DNA of 64,000 bases from Roseovarius sp. (GCF_030373445.1 NZ_JAUCYU010000016.1:56631-120630); one strand, 5' to 3'. Positions 8,191 through 19,232 are shown, counted from the stretch's first letter. Notes: generated by a model from the letters alone, not told the origin. Translations and numbers: made by a program.

Positions 8191-9450
8191 ATGAAGATCC
8201 TTTTCATTCACCAGAATTTTCCGGGCCAGTACAAGCACCTTGCCCCGCTGCTGGCGTCGAAGGGGCATCAATGCGTGTCGCTTACCTTGCGTGTGAAGGA
8301 GCCGATCACGTGGAAGGGGGTCAAGGTGTTACCCTATGCCCTGCCGGACCGGGGCGGGCAGAAGGTGCACCCGTGGCTGCTGGACCTCGACAGCAAGGTC
8401 ACGCGCGGGCAGGCCTGTTTCCTTGCGGCCCGCAAGCTGCGCGACAACGGCTTCGTGCCCGACCTGATCCTCGCCCATCCGGGCTGGGGCGAGGCGATGT
8501 TCCTGCACGATGTCTGGCCCGGGGCACGGATCGGGCTTTACTGCGAACTCTACCACCGGTCGGGCTTTCCGCACCTGGCCTTCGACCCCGAGTTCGAGAC
8601 CGGAGATGCCGAGCTGCAGCCGCTGCGCATCCGGATGAAGAACATCAACAACCACCTGCATTTTCCCGCCGCGAGCGCCGGGATCAGCCCGACGCGGTTC
8701 CAGGCCGATACCTTCCCGCCAGAGTTCCGCGACCGCATCACCGTCTGCCATGACGGGATCGACACAGACGCGGCTCGCCCGAACCCGAGCGTGCGGCTCC
8801 AGATCGGCGACCTGGACGTCACCCGCGATGACGAGGTGATCACCTTCGTCAACCGCAACCTCGAGCCCTATCGCGGCTACCACGTCTTCATGCGTGCCCT
8901 GCCGCGGCTCTTGAAGGAACGGCCGAACGCCACCGTGCTGATCGTCGGCGGCGACGAGGTGAGCTATGGCGCCCAGCCGCCAAAGGGAAAGACGTGGAAG
9001 CAAATCTTCATCGACGAGGTGCGGGGGCGCATCCCGGCGAAAGACTGGCAACGCGTGCATTTCCTCGGGCGCATCCCCTACAGCCAGTTCGTGCAACTGC
9101 TGCAGGTCAGTCGGGTGCATGTATACCTGACCTATCCCTTCGTGTTGAGCTGGAGCCTGATGGAGGCGATGAGCTGCGGGGCAGCCATCGTGGCCAGCGG
9201 CACGGAGCCCGTGCGCGAGGTGATTCGCGATGGCGAGAGCGGGCGGCTGGTGGATTTCTTCGACCAGGAAGGGCTGGTCGGGCGGGTTTGCGAGCTGCTC
9301 GAGGACGAGGAGCAACGCCGCGCCCTGGGGCAAGCCGCGCGGCGCCTGATGATCGACGAGTATGACCTGCACAAGACCTGCCTGCCGGGGCAACTCACTT
9401 GGGTCGATAGCGTCATGCGCAGCGCCCCACCCGGGCCGCCGCGCGACTGA
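8191..9450 (+). CDS. Glycosyltransferase, GT4-like (GT-B fold)
   Basis: A 419-residue two-domain protein. It starts MKILFIHQNFPGQYKHLA, an N-terminal Rossmann domain with the glycine-containing acceptor loop. The C-terminal domain carries the hallmark E-x7-E donor-binding region (LMEAMSCG followed by GTEPVREV, about residues 330-350). No membrane span or signal is seen, so it is probably cytosolic and acts on nucleotide-sugar donors for a surface glycan. The sugar and acceptor are unknown. It stands alone here, divergent from leuS and convergent with the DUF3576 gene 17 bp away. Confidence 0.88.
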   Translation: MKILFIHQNFPGQYKHLAPLLASKGHQCVSLTLRVKEPITWKGVKVLPYALPDRGGQKVHPWLLDLDSKVTRGQACFLAARKLRDNGFVPDLILAHPGWGEAMFLHDVWPGARIGLYCELYHRSGFPHLAFDPEFETGDAELQPLRIRMKNINNHLHFPAASAGISPTRFQADTFPPEFRDRITVCHDGIDTDAARPNPSVRLQIGDLDVTRDDEVITFVNRNLEPYRGYHVFMRALPRLLKERPNATVLIVGGDEVSYGAQPPKGKTWKQIFIDEVRGRIPAKDWQRVHFLGRIPYSQFVQLLQVSRVHVYLTYPFVLSWSLMEAMSCGAAIVASGTEPVREVIRDGESGRLVDFFDQEGLVGRVCELLEDEEQRRALGQAARRLMIDEYDLHKTCLPGQLTWVDSVMRSAPPGPPRD

Positions 9451-9467
9451 AGCTCAAAACCTGTCGG

Positions 9468-9950
9468 TCAGTATTTCCCGGCCTGGACCCGAAGCTGACG
9501 TGCGCGGGCGAGAATCGCATCCTCCACCGCGCGCTGGGTGCCGGCGCTGACCGGGCCGCTTTGCGTTTGCAGGGCAACGTTGAGCGAGCGGGCGTCCAAT
9601 GCGGGATCGCTGATCAGGATTGTCGCGCGATAGGCGCGTCCGCCACCCGGCGGGCGGCCATAGCCGGTCGTGATGACGCCGGTGAACGGGTCGGCACTCT
9701 GGACGGGCAGGAAGTCGAGCGTCTGAAGGGCCGCGTTCCACAGGTAACGGTTCACCTTCACCTTCGCGCCGCCGTCGCGGAAGATATCGAGCAGGCTCGA
9801 CCCGTCGTCGACCGCACTGCCGGCATCGGGGCCCGACTCGATTTCATAGGCGCTTTCGCGCAGCTTGGTGTTACCGAACGCGCTGCACGATGCGACCAGC
9901 CCGGCACACAGAAGCACGAGGATCGCTGTTCTCAAACGGAGGTGGATCAT
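9468..9950 (-). CDS. DUF3576 lipoprotein
   Basis: A 160-residue predicted lipoprotein. A hydrophobic leader ends in V-A-S-C22, a good lipobox. The mature part (LWNAALQTLDFLPVQSADPFTGVITTGYGRPP, split here over about residues 69-101) has the pattern of the DUF3576 family, which is restricted mainly to alphaproteobacteria. The family often neighbours leuS-lptE, as it roughly does here with one glycosyltransferase between. The biochemical role is unknown; an outer-membrane or periplasmic function is inferred from the lipid anchor. The start is the ATG at 9950. Confidence 0.85.
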   Translation of the reverse strand: MIHLRLRTAILVLLCAGLVASCSAFGNTKLRESAYEIESGPDAGSAVDDGSSLLDIFRDGGAKVKVNRYLWNAALQTLDFLPVQSADPFTGVITTGYGRPPGGGRAYRATILISDPALDARSLNVALQTQSGPVSAGTQRAVEDAILARARQLRVQAGKY

Positions 9951-10115
9951 CTTAGTCGCCCGTCACTGTTTCCCCCCTCTACTATCCAACGACAGGGACC
10001 GGGGCAAGGAGTTTACCCCAGTGTCACCAAACCCTTGCGCGAGTGCGGCAGAGATTGTGCAGTCGAACGCCCTGTGGCAGACCTGTGAGCGACGCTACAA
10101 GGGAAGGAACCGCCC

Positions 10116-10766
10116 GTGACCCTCGAGACCATCAAAGCCCGGATCGCCGACGCGGAACACGAGGCCGGCCGCGCGTCAGGAAGCGTTCGGCTGGTGGCGA
10201 TTTCCAAGAAACAGCCGAACGATCGGGTCGCCGCCGTGCTGGAAGAGGGCCACCGCTGTTTCGGCGAGAACCGGGTTCAGGAGGCCGCCGGCAAGTGGCC
10301 GGAATTCCGCGAGCGGTTCGACGGGATCGACCTGCATCTCGTGGGGCCGTTGCAGACCAACAAGGCACGTCAGGCGCTCGAGCTGTTCCAGGCGATCCAT
10401 TCCGTGGACCGCCCAAAGCTGGCCAAGACGCTCGCCCGGCTGGCCCAGGAGGAGGGACACTGCCCCGACCTGTTCATCCAGGTGAATACCGGCGAGGAGG
10501 AGCAGAAGGCCGGGATACTTCCGGGCGGCGCGGACGGGTTCATAGCGGAATGCCGGGCGCTCGATCTGCCGGTTCAGGGCCTGATGTGCATTCCCCCGGT
10601 GGATGAGGAGGCCAGCCTGCACTTCGCCCTGCTTGCCAGGATCGCAGAGCGTAACGGCCTGACAGGGTTATCGATGGGCATGAGCGGGGATTTCGAGAAG
10701 GCGATTTCCTTCGGCGCCACGCATGTGCGCGTGGGCAGTGCCATCTTTGGCGAACGGACAGGCTGA
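10116..10766 (+). CDS. YggS/PLPBP-family pyridoxal-phosphate homeostasis protein
   Basis: A 216-residue single-domain TIM-barrel PLP-binding protein. The PLP lysine is expected at K31 in VAISKKQP. Other family signatures are present: FGENRVQE, HLVGPLQTNKAR, and the phosphate-binding end segment MGMSGDFEKAISFGATHVRVG split over about residues 187-207. It buffers the cellular PLP supply. The GTG start at 10116 is preceded by AAGGAA and gives the normal N terminus. The secreted PEBP-like gene follows 77 bp downstream. Confidence 0.93.
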   Translation: MTLETIKARIADAEHEAGRASGSVRLVAISKKQPNDRVAAVLEEGHRCFGENRVQEAAGKWPEFRERFDGIDLHLVGPLQTNKARQALELFQAIHSVDRPKLAKTLARLAQEEGHCPDLFIQVNTGEEEQKAGILPGGADGFIAECRALDLPVQGLMCIPPVDEEASLHFALLARIAERNGLTGLSMGMSGDFEKAISFGATHVRVGSAIFGERTG

Positions 10767-10843
10767 CAGCGCGATTTAGCCGTATGGGCTTGTCGGGATT
10801 CGGCGTAATGTGCCTCACTGCTTGATTTTCAGGAGACACATTC

Positions 10844-11233
10844 GTGCGCAGCTTGTTACTTTCCGTTGCCGTTCTGGGGTTGTCGGCCACCGCCGCCGCC
10901 GCCGAATTCACCATAAGCTTCCAATGGGGCAACACGCCGGCTTGCAACAACGGTCGGGCCAAGACCATCGGAAACCCGGCTTTCGTCGTGCGCGGCCTTC
11001 CGGCCGGAACCGAAACGGTGGAGTTCCGGATGAAGGACCTCGACTACCCGCAATACAACCACGGCGGCGGCAAGGTCCGGATGGCCGGGAACGGGACGGT
11101 GCCGGCGGGTATCTTCAAGTACAAAAGCCCCTGCCCGCCCGGCCGGGTCCATACCTACCAATGGACGGCCACGGCGCGTAAAGGCAACACGGTTCTGGGA
11201 ACGGCCGCCGCGAGCCGGAAATTTCCGGAATAG
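10844..11233 (+). CDS. Small secreted PEBP-like (YbhB/YbcL-type) protein
   Basis: A 129-residue protein with a clear Sec signal peptide, probably cleaved after A-A-A-A at about residue 20. The mature part resembles a minimal phosphatidylethanolamine-binding-protein fold: a strand with ETVEFRMKDLD where YbhB-like proteins have their D-x-D region, and a later CPPGRVHTYQWTATA close to the CPP-x-H-x-Y segment of that family. It is shorter than the usual 160-200 residues, and the substrate is unknown. The start is a GTG at 10844 preceded by AGGAGA. The PEBP link is from pattern recognition, so it is moderate. Confidence 0.6.
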   Translation: MRSLLLSVAVLGLSATAAAAEFTISFQWGNTPACNNGRAKTIGNPAFVVRGLPAGTETVEFRMKDLDYPQYNHGGGKVRMAGNGTVPAGIFKYKSPCPPGRVHTYQWTATARKGNTVLGTAAASRKFPE

Positions 11234-11242
11234 ACGGAGCGA

Positions 11243-11752
11243 CTATCGAAACGACCCCGGGCGCACGATCAGCCGCGCGCCCGGCCGCACGCGGCCTGCG
11301 ATTTCCTGCAGGTGTTCCGGCCGGAACGCGACGCAGCCGGCTGTCGGGTAGCCAGGCCGACGCCAGCGGTGCAGGAAGATGCAGGAGCCGCGCCCGGGTA
11401 CCGCGTCGGGCCAGTTCCAGTCGGTCACCAGCACGAGGTCGTATAGCGGATCGCCCCGGCGCATCACCTCGTGGGAGGCGGCATAGGGGCGGCTGACCAG
11501 GTGGTTGTACTCGGGGTCGTCCGGCGCGTCCGACCAGAGATCTCCGGGCCGGATCGGTTTTGCCCACGCGGCAGGCCGGGCCATCCGGTCGGGACGGTAG
11601 AGCATGCCCACGATCAGGTGCTCGCCAACCGGGGTCGCCCCGTCGCCTTCGCGCTTGTCACCGCTCAACCCGCCACGCCCGATCGTGCAGGGGTAGCGGC
11701 GGCCGCGGAACCGCAGGCCAAGCGGGGTGAGGACAAGGTCATCGGGCGTCAT
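11243..11752 (-). CDS. YkuD-type L,D-transpeptidase-like protein
   Basis: A 169-residue protein with the YkuD catalytic signature H128 ... T138-A-G-C140-V. The family consensus has Ser or Thr two positions before the Gly-Cys pair, and C140 would be the nucleophile. Such enzymes form 3-3 peptidoglycan crosslinks or attach proteins to peptidoglycan. There is no signal peptide at the chosen ATG (11752). The frame is open upstream to 11890, but that extension overlaps benE and is not signal-like. The missing export signal is a known feature of this short subgroup but leaves its site of action open. Confidence 0.82.
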   Translation of the reverse strand: MTPDDLVLTPLGLRFRGRRYPCTIGRGGLSGDKREGDGATPVGEHLIVGMLYRPDRMARPAAWAKPIRPGDLWSDAPDDPEYNHLVSRPYAASHEVMRRGDPLYDLVLVTDWNWPDAVPGRGSCIFLHRWRRPGYPTAGCVAFRPEHLQEIAGRVRPGARLIVRPGSFR

Positions 11753-11795
11753 GCTGATGTCATGCCGCAACCGGCGCCGCAAGGAAAGCCCCGGA

Positions 11796-12968
11796 TCAGG
11801 CCTTGCCCCACCCGGTCTCTCGCAGAAGCTGGACAATTCCGCCCGCGAGCAGGCCCCAGACCGCCCCGCCCAGCCCGAAGACGGTGACACCGGATGCCGT
11901 GACGACGAAAGTGATCGCAGCCGCTTCGCGCGTGCGCTGGGGTTCCAGCGCGGCGGCGGCCGAACCGGCGAACACCCCCAGCAGCGCCACCCCCGCCACG
12001 GCCGCCATCAGCATCGGTGGCGCGAGGCCCGCGAAGCTGGTGATAACGCCCGCGAAGAGGCCGAGGATGCAATAGAACACGCCGGCCATGACCGCCGACC
12101 AATAGCGTTTCGAAGGGTCGGGGTGCGACTCCTCGTTCGAACACATCGCCGCGGTTATGGCCGCAAGGCAAGTGGCCGGCGCACCGAACGGGGCCGACAG
12201 GATCGAGAAGCCACCCACCGACGCGAAGAGCGGGCCGGGCCGCGGGGTGAACCCGAAGCTGCGCATGACGGCGATGCCGGGAATATTCTGGGTGGCCATC
12301 GTGACGATGAAGAGCGGCAGGCCGATGCCGACCACGGCGGACAGCGAAAATTGCGGCGATACGAAATCCGGCGCACGCAGCAGATCTCCGGGGGCCCATG
12401 CCGACAGGTCGGCGGTCACCGCGATGGTAATGGCGGCTGCCAACACGGCGCCGGGAACCGCCAGCAGGCGGCTGACACGCCCCAGCAGGAACCATGTCAG
12501 AATTGTCGGCCCGATGACGATCGGTGCCTCGCCGAGTGCGATCACGGGTGCCAGGCAGATGGGCATCAGCACGCCTGCCAGCATTGCATGGGCCAATGGC
12601 GTCGGGATCGCCGATGCCAACCGTTCCAGCGGCTTCCAGAGCCCGGCCAGCACCGTCAGCGCCCCGGCCGTCAGAAACCCGGCCACGGCCCCTGCGAACC
12701 CGGCCTCGACCGACGCCGATACCGCCAGCAGCGCGGCGCCCGGGGTCGACCATGCGACGGAGACGGGCGCCCTGGTCCAGAGGCTCAGGATGATCCCGGC
12801 CAGTCCCATCGCCACGGCCGCAGCCATCAATCCAGAGGCGGATTGCGACGGGCTGGCCCCGACGCCCTGGATACCCTGCAGCAGGATGGGGAAAGAGCTG
12901 AAGAACCCGACCATGGCCACGACGAACCCGGTCGAGACCGTCTGAAAAGGCGGCAAAGACGTCGGCAT
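11796..12968 (-). CDS. benE: BenE-family benzoate/H+ symporter-like permease
   Basis: A 390-residue, very hydrophobic protein with about 12 membrane spans. It matches BenE in length and in segments such as STPGAALL (about 74-81) and ATCLAAITAAMCSNEESHPDPSKRY (about 280-304, split), the conserved N-E-x-x-H-x-D-P patch. Family members are proton-driven benzoate importers, but no benzoate-degradation genes occur nearby, so the real substrate is uncertain. It is 10 bp downstream of the MOSC gene, indicating cotranscription with it and with the YkuD gene 43 bp further on. Confidence 0.88.
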   Translation of the reverse strand: MPTSLPPFQTVSTGFVVAMVGFFSSFPILLQGIQGVGASPSQSASGLMAAAVAMGLAGIILSLWTRAPVSVAWSTPGAALLAVSASVEAGFAGAVAGFLTAGALTVLAGLWKPLERLASAIPTPLAHAMLAGVLMPICLAPVIALGEAPIVIGPTILTWFLLGRVSRLLAVPGAVLAAAITIAVTADLSAWAPGDLLRAPDFVSPQFSLSAVVGIGLPLFIVTMATQNIPGIAVMRSFGFTPRPGPLFASVGGFSILSAPFGAPATCLAAITAAMCSNEESHPDPSKRYWSAVMAGVFYCILGLFAGVITSFAGLAPPMLMAAVAGVALLGVFAGSAAAALEPQRTREAAAITFVVTASGVTVFGLGGAVWGLLAGGIVQLLRETGWGKA

Positions 12969-12978
12969 CGGAATTGGA

Positions 12979-13578
12979 TCAGGCCTGGCGCGCTTCGTCC
13001 AGCAGCGACCAGGCGCGCTGGTCGGGAACGTGCAGGCGCATCACGTCGCCCACCGCCATCGGGCCTTCGCGCTCGACCCAGGCGGTGACACCGCGGCGCC
13101 CCTCGGCTGCGGGTTTGAAGCGCTTGCCGAGGCCGGGGTGATCCTTCTCGATCTCCTTCGCCGGAAAGATGCAGGGGCGGTTGTGCATGTCGATGACAAG
13201 GCAGGTGCCCGCCTCGTTCTGCAGCCGCGCCGAGGGCGGGACATGGGTGAAATCGGGGATGCCCTCGACCACGATCGAGGCGCCGAGCCATTCCGGCTTG
13301 ATCTCGTCCATTTCCATGGCCTCGGCGATGGCCGACAGCTCCTCGGCCGAAACGATGGTGAACTGCCGCACATTGGCGATCTCGGTGCCTTCGGGATACT
13401 GCGTCGTCACACGCACGCAGGAGGGCCGCGTCAGCCCGCCGTGAATCTCGCCCTCGACACCGGCGAAGCTGGCGAAAACCTTGGGGTTGGCGGCCGAGCG
13501 GATGCCCTCGCGCTCTTCCCCCACGAGGCCCAGCCATGTGACGGTGCCTTCGAAGTCGGTGGGTATGAGCGCGGGCAT
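12979..13578 (-). CDS. MOSC-domain protein
   Basis: A 199-residue protein reading as a stand-alone MOSC domain. It has the E-I-H-G-G loop (about 43-47), a nearby conserved Cys (R-P-S-C, about 53), and a C-terminal GDVMRLHVP strand. MOSC domains bind the molybdenum cofactor or catalyse sulfur transfer with a conserved cysteine. Which of these applies cannot be told. It sits 10 bp upstream of benE on the same strand. The start is the ATG at 13578. Confidence 0.85.
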   Translation of the reverse strand: MPALIPTDFEGTVTWLGLVGEEREGIRSAANPKVFASFAGVEGEIHGGLTRPSCVRVTTQYPEGTEIANVRQFTIVSAEELSAIAEAMEMDEIKPEWLGASIVVEGIPDFTHVPPSARLQNEAGTCLVIDMHNRPCIFPAKEIEKDHPGLGKRFKPAAEGRRGVTAWVEREGPMAVGDVMRLHVPDQRAWSLLDEARQA

Positions 13579-13683
13579 GGCGTGTCCTTTCCGAAACGGC
13601 AGTTCGCGCGCAGCTTCGGCAAAGCGGCGGCGGGGGTCAATCGGTAACTTGTGTTCGGAACAATCGCGCCATGCGGGCGCAGT

Positions 13684-14465
13684 TCAGACGGTGAGGGTGA
13701 AAAAGAGCCGCCGGAAGGGGAACAGGACAGACCCGTCCTTGCGCACCGGGTAGGCCGCGCGCATGACGTCCTCGTACCGGCGGATGAGCTCGGCCTTCTC
13801 GTCTTCCTCGAGCGCCTGCAACACCGGGCGCGCGTATGTGCTTTCGGTGAAGCGCCGAACCGGGTGACTGCCGCCCTCGGCCACGAGACGCTGGTAATAC
13901 TCGGTTTCCCACATGCGGAACTGGCCCTTCGATCCGAGCAGTTCCTCGTATTTCACCGGGGCCATGACGCCGGGCGTGCCCATCTTCTCGACCCGTCCGG
14001 GGAACATTTCCTCGACGAGGCTGAGCCAGACACGGTGCGAGGGAGCCTTGTTCTGGTGCGGCATCTGGACGGCCAGCGTGCCGCCCTTGCCCAGCATCGA
14101 GACAAGCCGCGGCATGAGCTTTTCATGCCCGCCCACCCAGTGGAGCGCCGCGTTGGACAGGATCAGCCCGGGCGCGCGGTTGGGGTGCCAGTCGCGCATA
14201 TCGGCCTGTTGCAACTTAGTATAGGCTTGGGTCTGGCGGGCTTTCTCGAGCATCGCGGGCGATGTGTCGACGCCGATCACGTCGCGCCCACCGGAGCGGG
14301 CCTTCAGCGCGTCACCCATAGCCCCGTTGCCGCAGCCAAGATCGACAATGTCACCCGCCCCCATCCGGCTGACCGCGTTCAGCAAGTCGAGACCGGGGCG
14401 GAGGCGCAAATCATGGAACCGGGCATAGGCGCCCGGGTTCCAGTCTGAATTGCGTGTCTTCGTCG

Positions 14466-14469
<4 letters not shown>
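13684..14469 (-). CDS. tam: Trans-aconitate 2-methyltransferase
   Basis: A 261-residue class I SAM methyltransferase. Motif I, VDLGCGNGAMGDAL, is at about 42-55, followed by VIGVDTSPAML and the W-V-G-G-H segment typical of Tam. It methylates trans-aconitate, a toxic isomer of the TCA-cycle intermediate cis-aconitate. The gene overlaps the end of ftsH by 4 bp (ATGA), so it is translationally coupled to it. The family call rests on the overall pattern and length, and other small-molecule methyltransferases are possible. Confidence 0.85.
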
Positions 14470-16394
<1,925 letters not shown>

Positions 16395-16444
16395 TCTCCT
16401 AACAGAAGGGGGTCGGCTTGCTCTAGCACAAGCGGTACCTGTCT

Positions 16445-16472
16445 AAAATAGCCATCATCTCTGGCGGTTCAA
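16445..16472 (-). promoter_or_regulatory. Candidate ftsH promoter overlapping the end of tilS
   Basis: On the minus strand TTGAAC and TATTTT are separated by 16 bp, ending about 50 bp before the ftsH ATG. A 5-bp hairpin with GCTTG/CAAGC arms (16417-16434) lies in the leader. FtsH is usually stress-regulated and often has its own promoter downstream of tilS. The assignment is by eye. Confidence 0.35.
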
Positions 16473-17722
16473 TGCGATATTAGTGCGGCAAAGTCGTGGT
16501 TTTCCCGGCGCACGAGCTCTGCCGTCCAGCCGTTTTCGAGCCCGGCCAGCGGTGCGGCCAGCAAGGTCTGGCCCTGCCAGACCGCCGGAGACGCGCGCAG
16601 GGAGGCGGCCGGCAATGCGGAATTTCGCCGGTCCGGGCAGTGCCTGAGCCCGTTTTCGCCCAAGGCCGCAATGACTGCGTTCCTGGTTTCGGGGCCCGAG
16701 AGGCGCCAGCGTCCGTCCCAGATGTCCCCGGGATGCGCCGTGAACCCCGCCACGGCGTGCTCTTCCCGCGTGATGCGAAGGCTTTCCGCGCGAGTGACGA
16801 AGCGACAGCCGTGAAGGGTGGCGCTGTCGCCTGCGTCAATGGCACGCATCAGACGTTTGAGGGCGAGCCCGCGCGGCGGGTAGTCGGCGCCACTGATCCA
16901 GAGGATAGCCTTCTGCAGTAGCCGCCGGGTGATCTCGGGCTCGATCCGGGCCAGCGCGGTGCGGTCGACGAGCACGTCGCCCGCCTCGATCCGGGCCACG
17001 TTCCGCGCGGCGAAGGCCACCTGACCGTCGATGACATGGCGCGCATCGGCAAGGTTGCCCGCGACTTCGGCCAGCGTGGCCGCCTCGATGCCGAGCGGCG
17101 CGAGGGTTTCAAGCACCTGCCGCGCCCGCACGCGTTCATAAGCGGGGTCGGCGTTGGTCGGGTCGTCGGCCCAGGTGATGCCCCGGGCCCGCAGAACCTC
17201 GCGCAGATCTTCACGGGCGGCATTGAGGACCGGCCGCAGGAAGGTGATGCCGCCTTGCTGCCAGCGCGGCGCCATGGCCGACAGCCCGTCGAGCCCGGCC
17301 GCACGCGAGAGCCTCATGAGGAAGGTTTCCGCCTGATCGTCAGCGGTATGGGCCACCGCGATGGCGGGAATGCCCGTTTCCATCGCCCATTCCGCCATGA
17401 GCCTGTATCGTGCCCGTCTTGCCGCGTCGGGCAGGTTGCCGGTGCCGTCCCAGTCCGTCCAGTGCAGCGTGGTGTGGGGAATGGTCCAGCCCTCGCAGAG
17501 ATTCCCGACCATCCGCGCCTCCTCCGCCGCTTCGGGCCGCAGGCCATGGTCGACCGTGACGGCATGGAGGTCAGGCCCGCCCGTGGCACGCCAGTCGTTC
17601 AGCAATGTCAGAAGGGCCAGCGAGTCACTGCCGCCGGACACTGCCACGCCGAGCCGGTCTGGCCTGTCCGCGCCGATAGCCCCGGCGATCTGTTGTCGCA
17701 GCCGCGCGGGCAGGTCGGTCAC
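16469..17722 (-). CDS. tilS: tRNA(Ile)-lysidine synthase TilS
   Basis: A 417-residue N-type ATP pyrophosphatase. The PP-loop S29-G-G-S-D-S34 is near the N terminus, followed by VDHGLRPEAAEEA, which is typical of TilS. It adds lysine to C34 of the AUA-reading tRNA-Ile, changing both codon and amino-acid identity. It overlaps the end of cpoB by 4 bp and precedes ftsH, a conserved alphaproteobacterial arrangement downstream of the Tol-Pal genes. It is essential in most bacteria. Confidence 0.95.
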   Translation of the reverse strand: MTDLPARLRQQIAGAIGADRPDRLGVAVSGGSDSLALLTLLNDWRATGGPDLHAVTVDHGLRPEAAEEARMVGNLCEGWTIPHTTLHWTDWDGTGNLPDAARRARYRLMAEWAMETGIPAIAVAHTADDQAETFLMRLSRAAGLDGLSAMAPRWQQGGITFLRPVLNAAREDLREVLRARGITWADDPTNADPAYERVRARQVLETLAPLGIEAATLAEVAGNLADARHVIDGQVAFAARNVARIEAGDVLVDRTALARIEPEITRRLLQKAILWISGADYPPRGLALKRLMRAIDAGDSATLHGCRFVTRAESLRITREEHAVAGFTAHPGDIWDGRWRLSGPETRNAVIAALGENGLRHCPDRRNSALPAASLRASPAVWQGQTLLAAPLAGLENGWTAELVRRENHDFAALISH

Positions 17723-18609
17723 TGGCAGGAGAGGGCCTGTCTTTCGGCCTGCGCGTTTTGCGCGGGCTGGGTGTTGGGAAAGCGGAAGCCGACCTCGGAC
17801 AGGGTCACGCAGGCCTCTTCGGTCTGGCCAAGCTGGCCCAGCGCCCGACCGAGGCGGAACAGCGCGTCGGCGGCCTTGGGCCCGTTCGGCGCGGCGCTGA
17901 ACGTGTCGAGATAGGCGCGGGCGGCCTTGGATGTCTCGCCCGCCTTCTCCAGTGCCTCGCCCCGCTTGATCCCGGCCTCGGCCTCCAGCGGGCTGCCGGG
18001 GTAGTTCTTGACGAACAGCGCGAACTGCTCGGCGGCGGCGGCGTAATCACCCTCTTCCATCGCCTTGGCGGCCTGGTCGTAATCCGCCTGTTCGCCCACC
18101 GCCATCTGCACGCCGCTCGTTTCCGAGCCGGTGGCGGTGTTGCTGGACGAACTGTCACTGCCGATGCTGCTGCCTGTTCCGGATTGCGAGCCGGCGGTGC
18201 TTCCGGTCAAGGGCGCCGTGCCGCCCAGCGTGGTGCTCTGGCCGAGCTGCCCTACGTCGCAATCGGTCTCGAGCTCGCAGAGCCGGAACTCGAGATCGCC
18301 CAACCGGTTGGTGCCGTCATTGACCACCTGGTCGATGCGGAACTCCAGCTCCTCGGTTTTCGAGGTCAGGCGCTGAAGCTCGCTTTCGATGGCGCCGACC
18401 CGGTCGATCACCGAGCCGCCGATCTGCGCACTGCTGACGCCGCCCGTGGTGCTGAGCTCGCGTTTGAGCTTCTGCAACTCGACATACAGCACCGACATCT
18501 CCTGGCGGATGTCGGCAAGGGTTTCGTCCCTGTTCTGTGCATGGCCCGCGCTGGCCGTGGCCAGAACGGCAACCAGAATTCCAATCCAAACCGGGCGCAT
18601 TACGGCCAT
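17719..18609 (-). CDS. cpoB: Cell-division coordinator CpoB (YbgF)
   Basis: A 296-residue periplasmic protein. The signal peptide ends about A-G-H-A (residues 21-24). An N-terminal coiled-coil stretch (about 35-100) contains heptad-like Leu/Glu repeats. A Ser/Gly/Thr-rich linker (about 125-165) follows, then TPR-like repeats with YAAAAEQFALFVKNYPGSPL and the next two units to the end. CpoB coordinates Tol-driven outer-membrane constriction with PBP1B septal synthesis in E. coli. It starts 6 bp after pal and overlaps tilS by 4 bp. A second ATG at 18600 is an equally plausible start. Confidence 0.93.
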   Translation of the reverse strand: MAVMRPVWIGILVAVLATASAGHAQNRDETLADIRQEMSVLYVELQKLKRELSTTGGVSSAQIGGSVIDRVGAIESELQRLTSKTEELEFRIDQVVNDGTNRLGDLEFRLCELETDCDVGQLGQSTTLGGTAPLTGSTAGSQSGTGSSIGSDSSSSNTATGSETSGVQMAVGEQADYDQAAKAMEEGDYAAAAEQFALFVKNYPGSPLEAEAGIKRGEALEKAGETSKAARAYLDTFSAAPNGPKAADALFRLGRALGQLGQTEEACVTLSEVGFRFPNTQPAQNAQAERQALSCQ

Positions 18610-18615
18610 ACTCCC

Positions 18616-19122
18616 CTAGCTCGTCGGCCCGGCCGAGATCACCGTCACCGCGCGGCGGTTCTTGGCATAGCAGGCTTCCTCGCTGCAGATCTCGATCGGG
18701 CGTTCCTTGCCGTAGGACACGACCTTGAGCCTGTTGGCGGCGACGCCCTTGGTGATCAGGTATTCCTGGACCGAGTTCGCGCGGCGCGCGCCCAGGGCGA
18801 CGTTGTACTCGCGCGTGCCCTGCTCGTCGGCGTGGCCTTCGATCACCGCGTTGTAGTCGGAATTGCGCATCAGCCACTGGGCCTGCCCGTCAAGCGTGGC
18901 GGTCGCGGTGGGCGTCAGGTTGGACTGGTCCACCTCGAACAGCACGCGGTCGCCCACGGCCTGCTGGAAGTAGAGCGGCGATGTCGGGTCCTGCGCCGTG
19001 CCTGCGATGCTGGCATTGGCGTTGGCGGATGCAGACCCGGATTCGTCGAAACGGTCGGGGTTGCTGCAGGCGGCCAGAACCAGCCCCGCGGTCACCAGGA
19101 TTGCCTTGCTGAGAAAAGTCAT
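18616..19122 (-). CDS. pal: Peptidoglycan-associated lipoprotein Pal
   Basis: A 168-residue outer-membrane lipoprotein. The signal ends in the lipobox L-A-A-C19. A low-complexity linker rich in Ser, Ala and Asn runs to about residue 55. An OmpA-like peptidoglycan-binding domain fills the C-terminal half, with VIEGHADEQGTREYN and LGARRANSVQEYL. Pal holds the outer membrane to peptidoglycan and is relocated by TolB/TolQRA at division. It lies 110 bp downstream of tolB, so a separate promoter or processing site is possible. Confidence 0.97.
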   Translation of the reverse strand: MTFLSKAILVTAGLVLAACSNPDRFDESGSASANANASIAGTAQDPTSPLYFQQAVGDRVLFEVDQSNLTPTATATLDGQAQWLMRNSDYNAVIEGHADEQGTREYNVALGARRANSVQEYLITKGVAANRLKVVSYGKERPIEICSEEACYAKNRRAVTVISAGPTS

Positions 19123-19232
19123 GTCGATGCCTCACGTATCAGATTTGTATCGGTCCAATGTTGATCCTGGTCCTCGTTAACCTTCTAGCACAGCGCTGCG
19201 GCGTTGGAAACGTGGGCCTTTCGTCATGCCAT

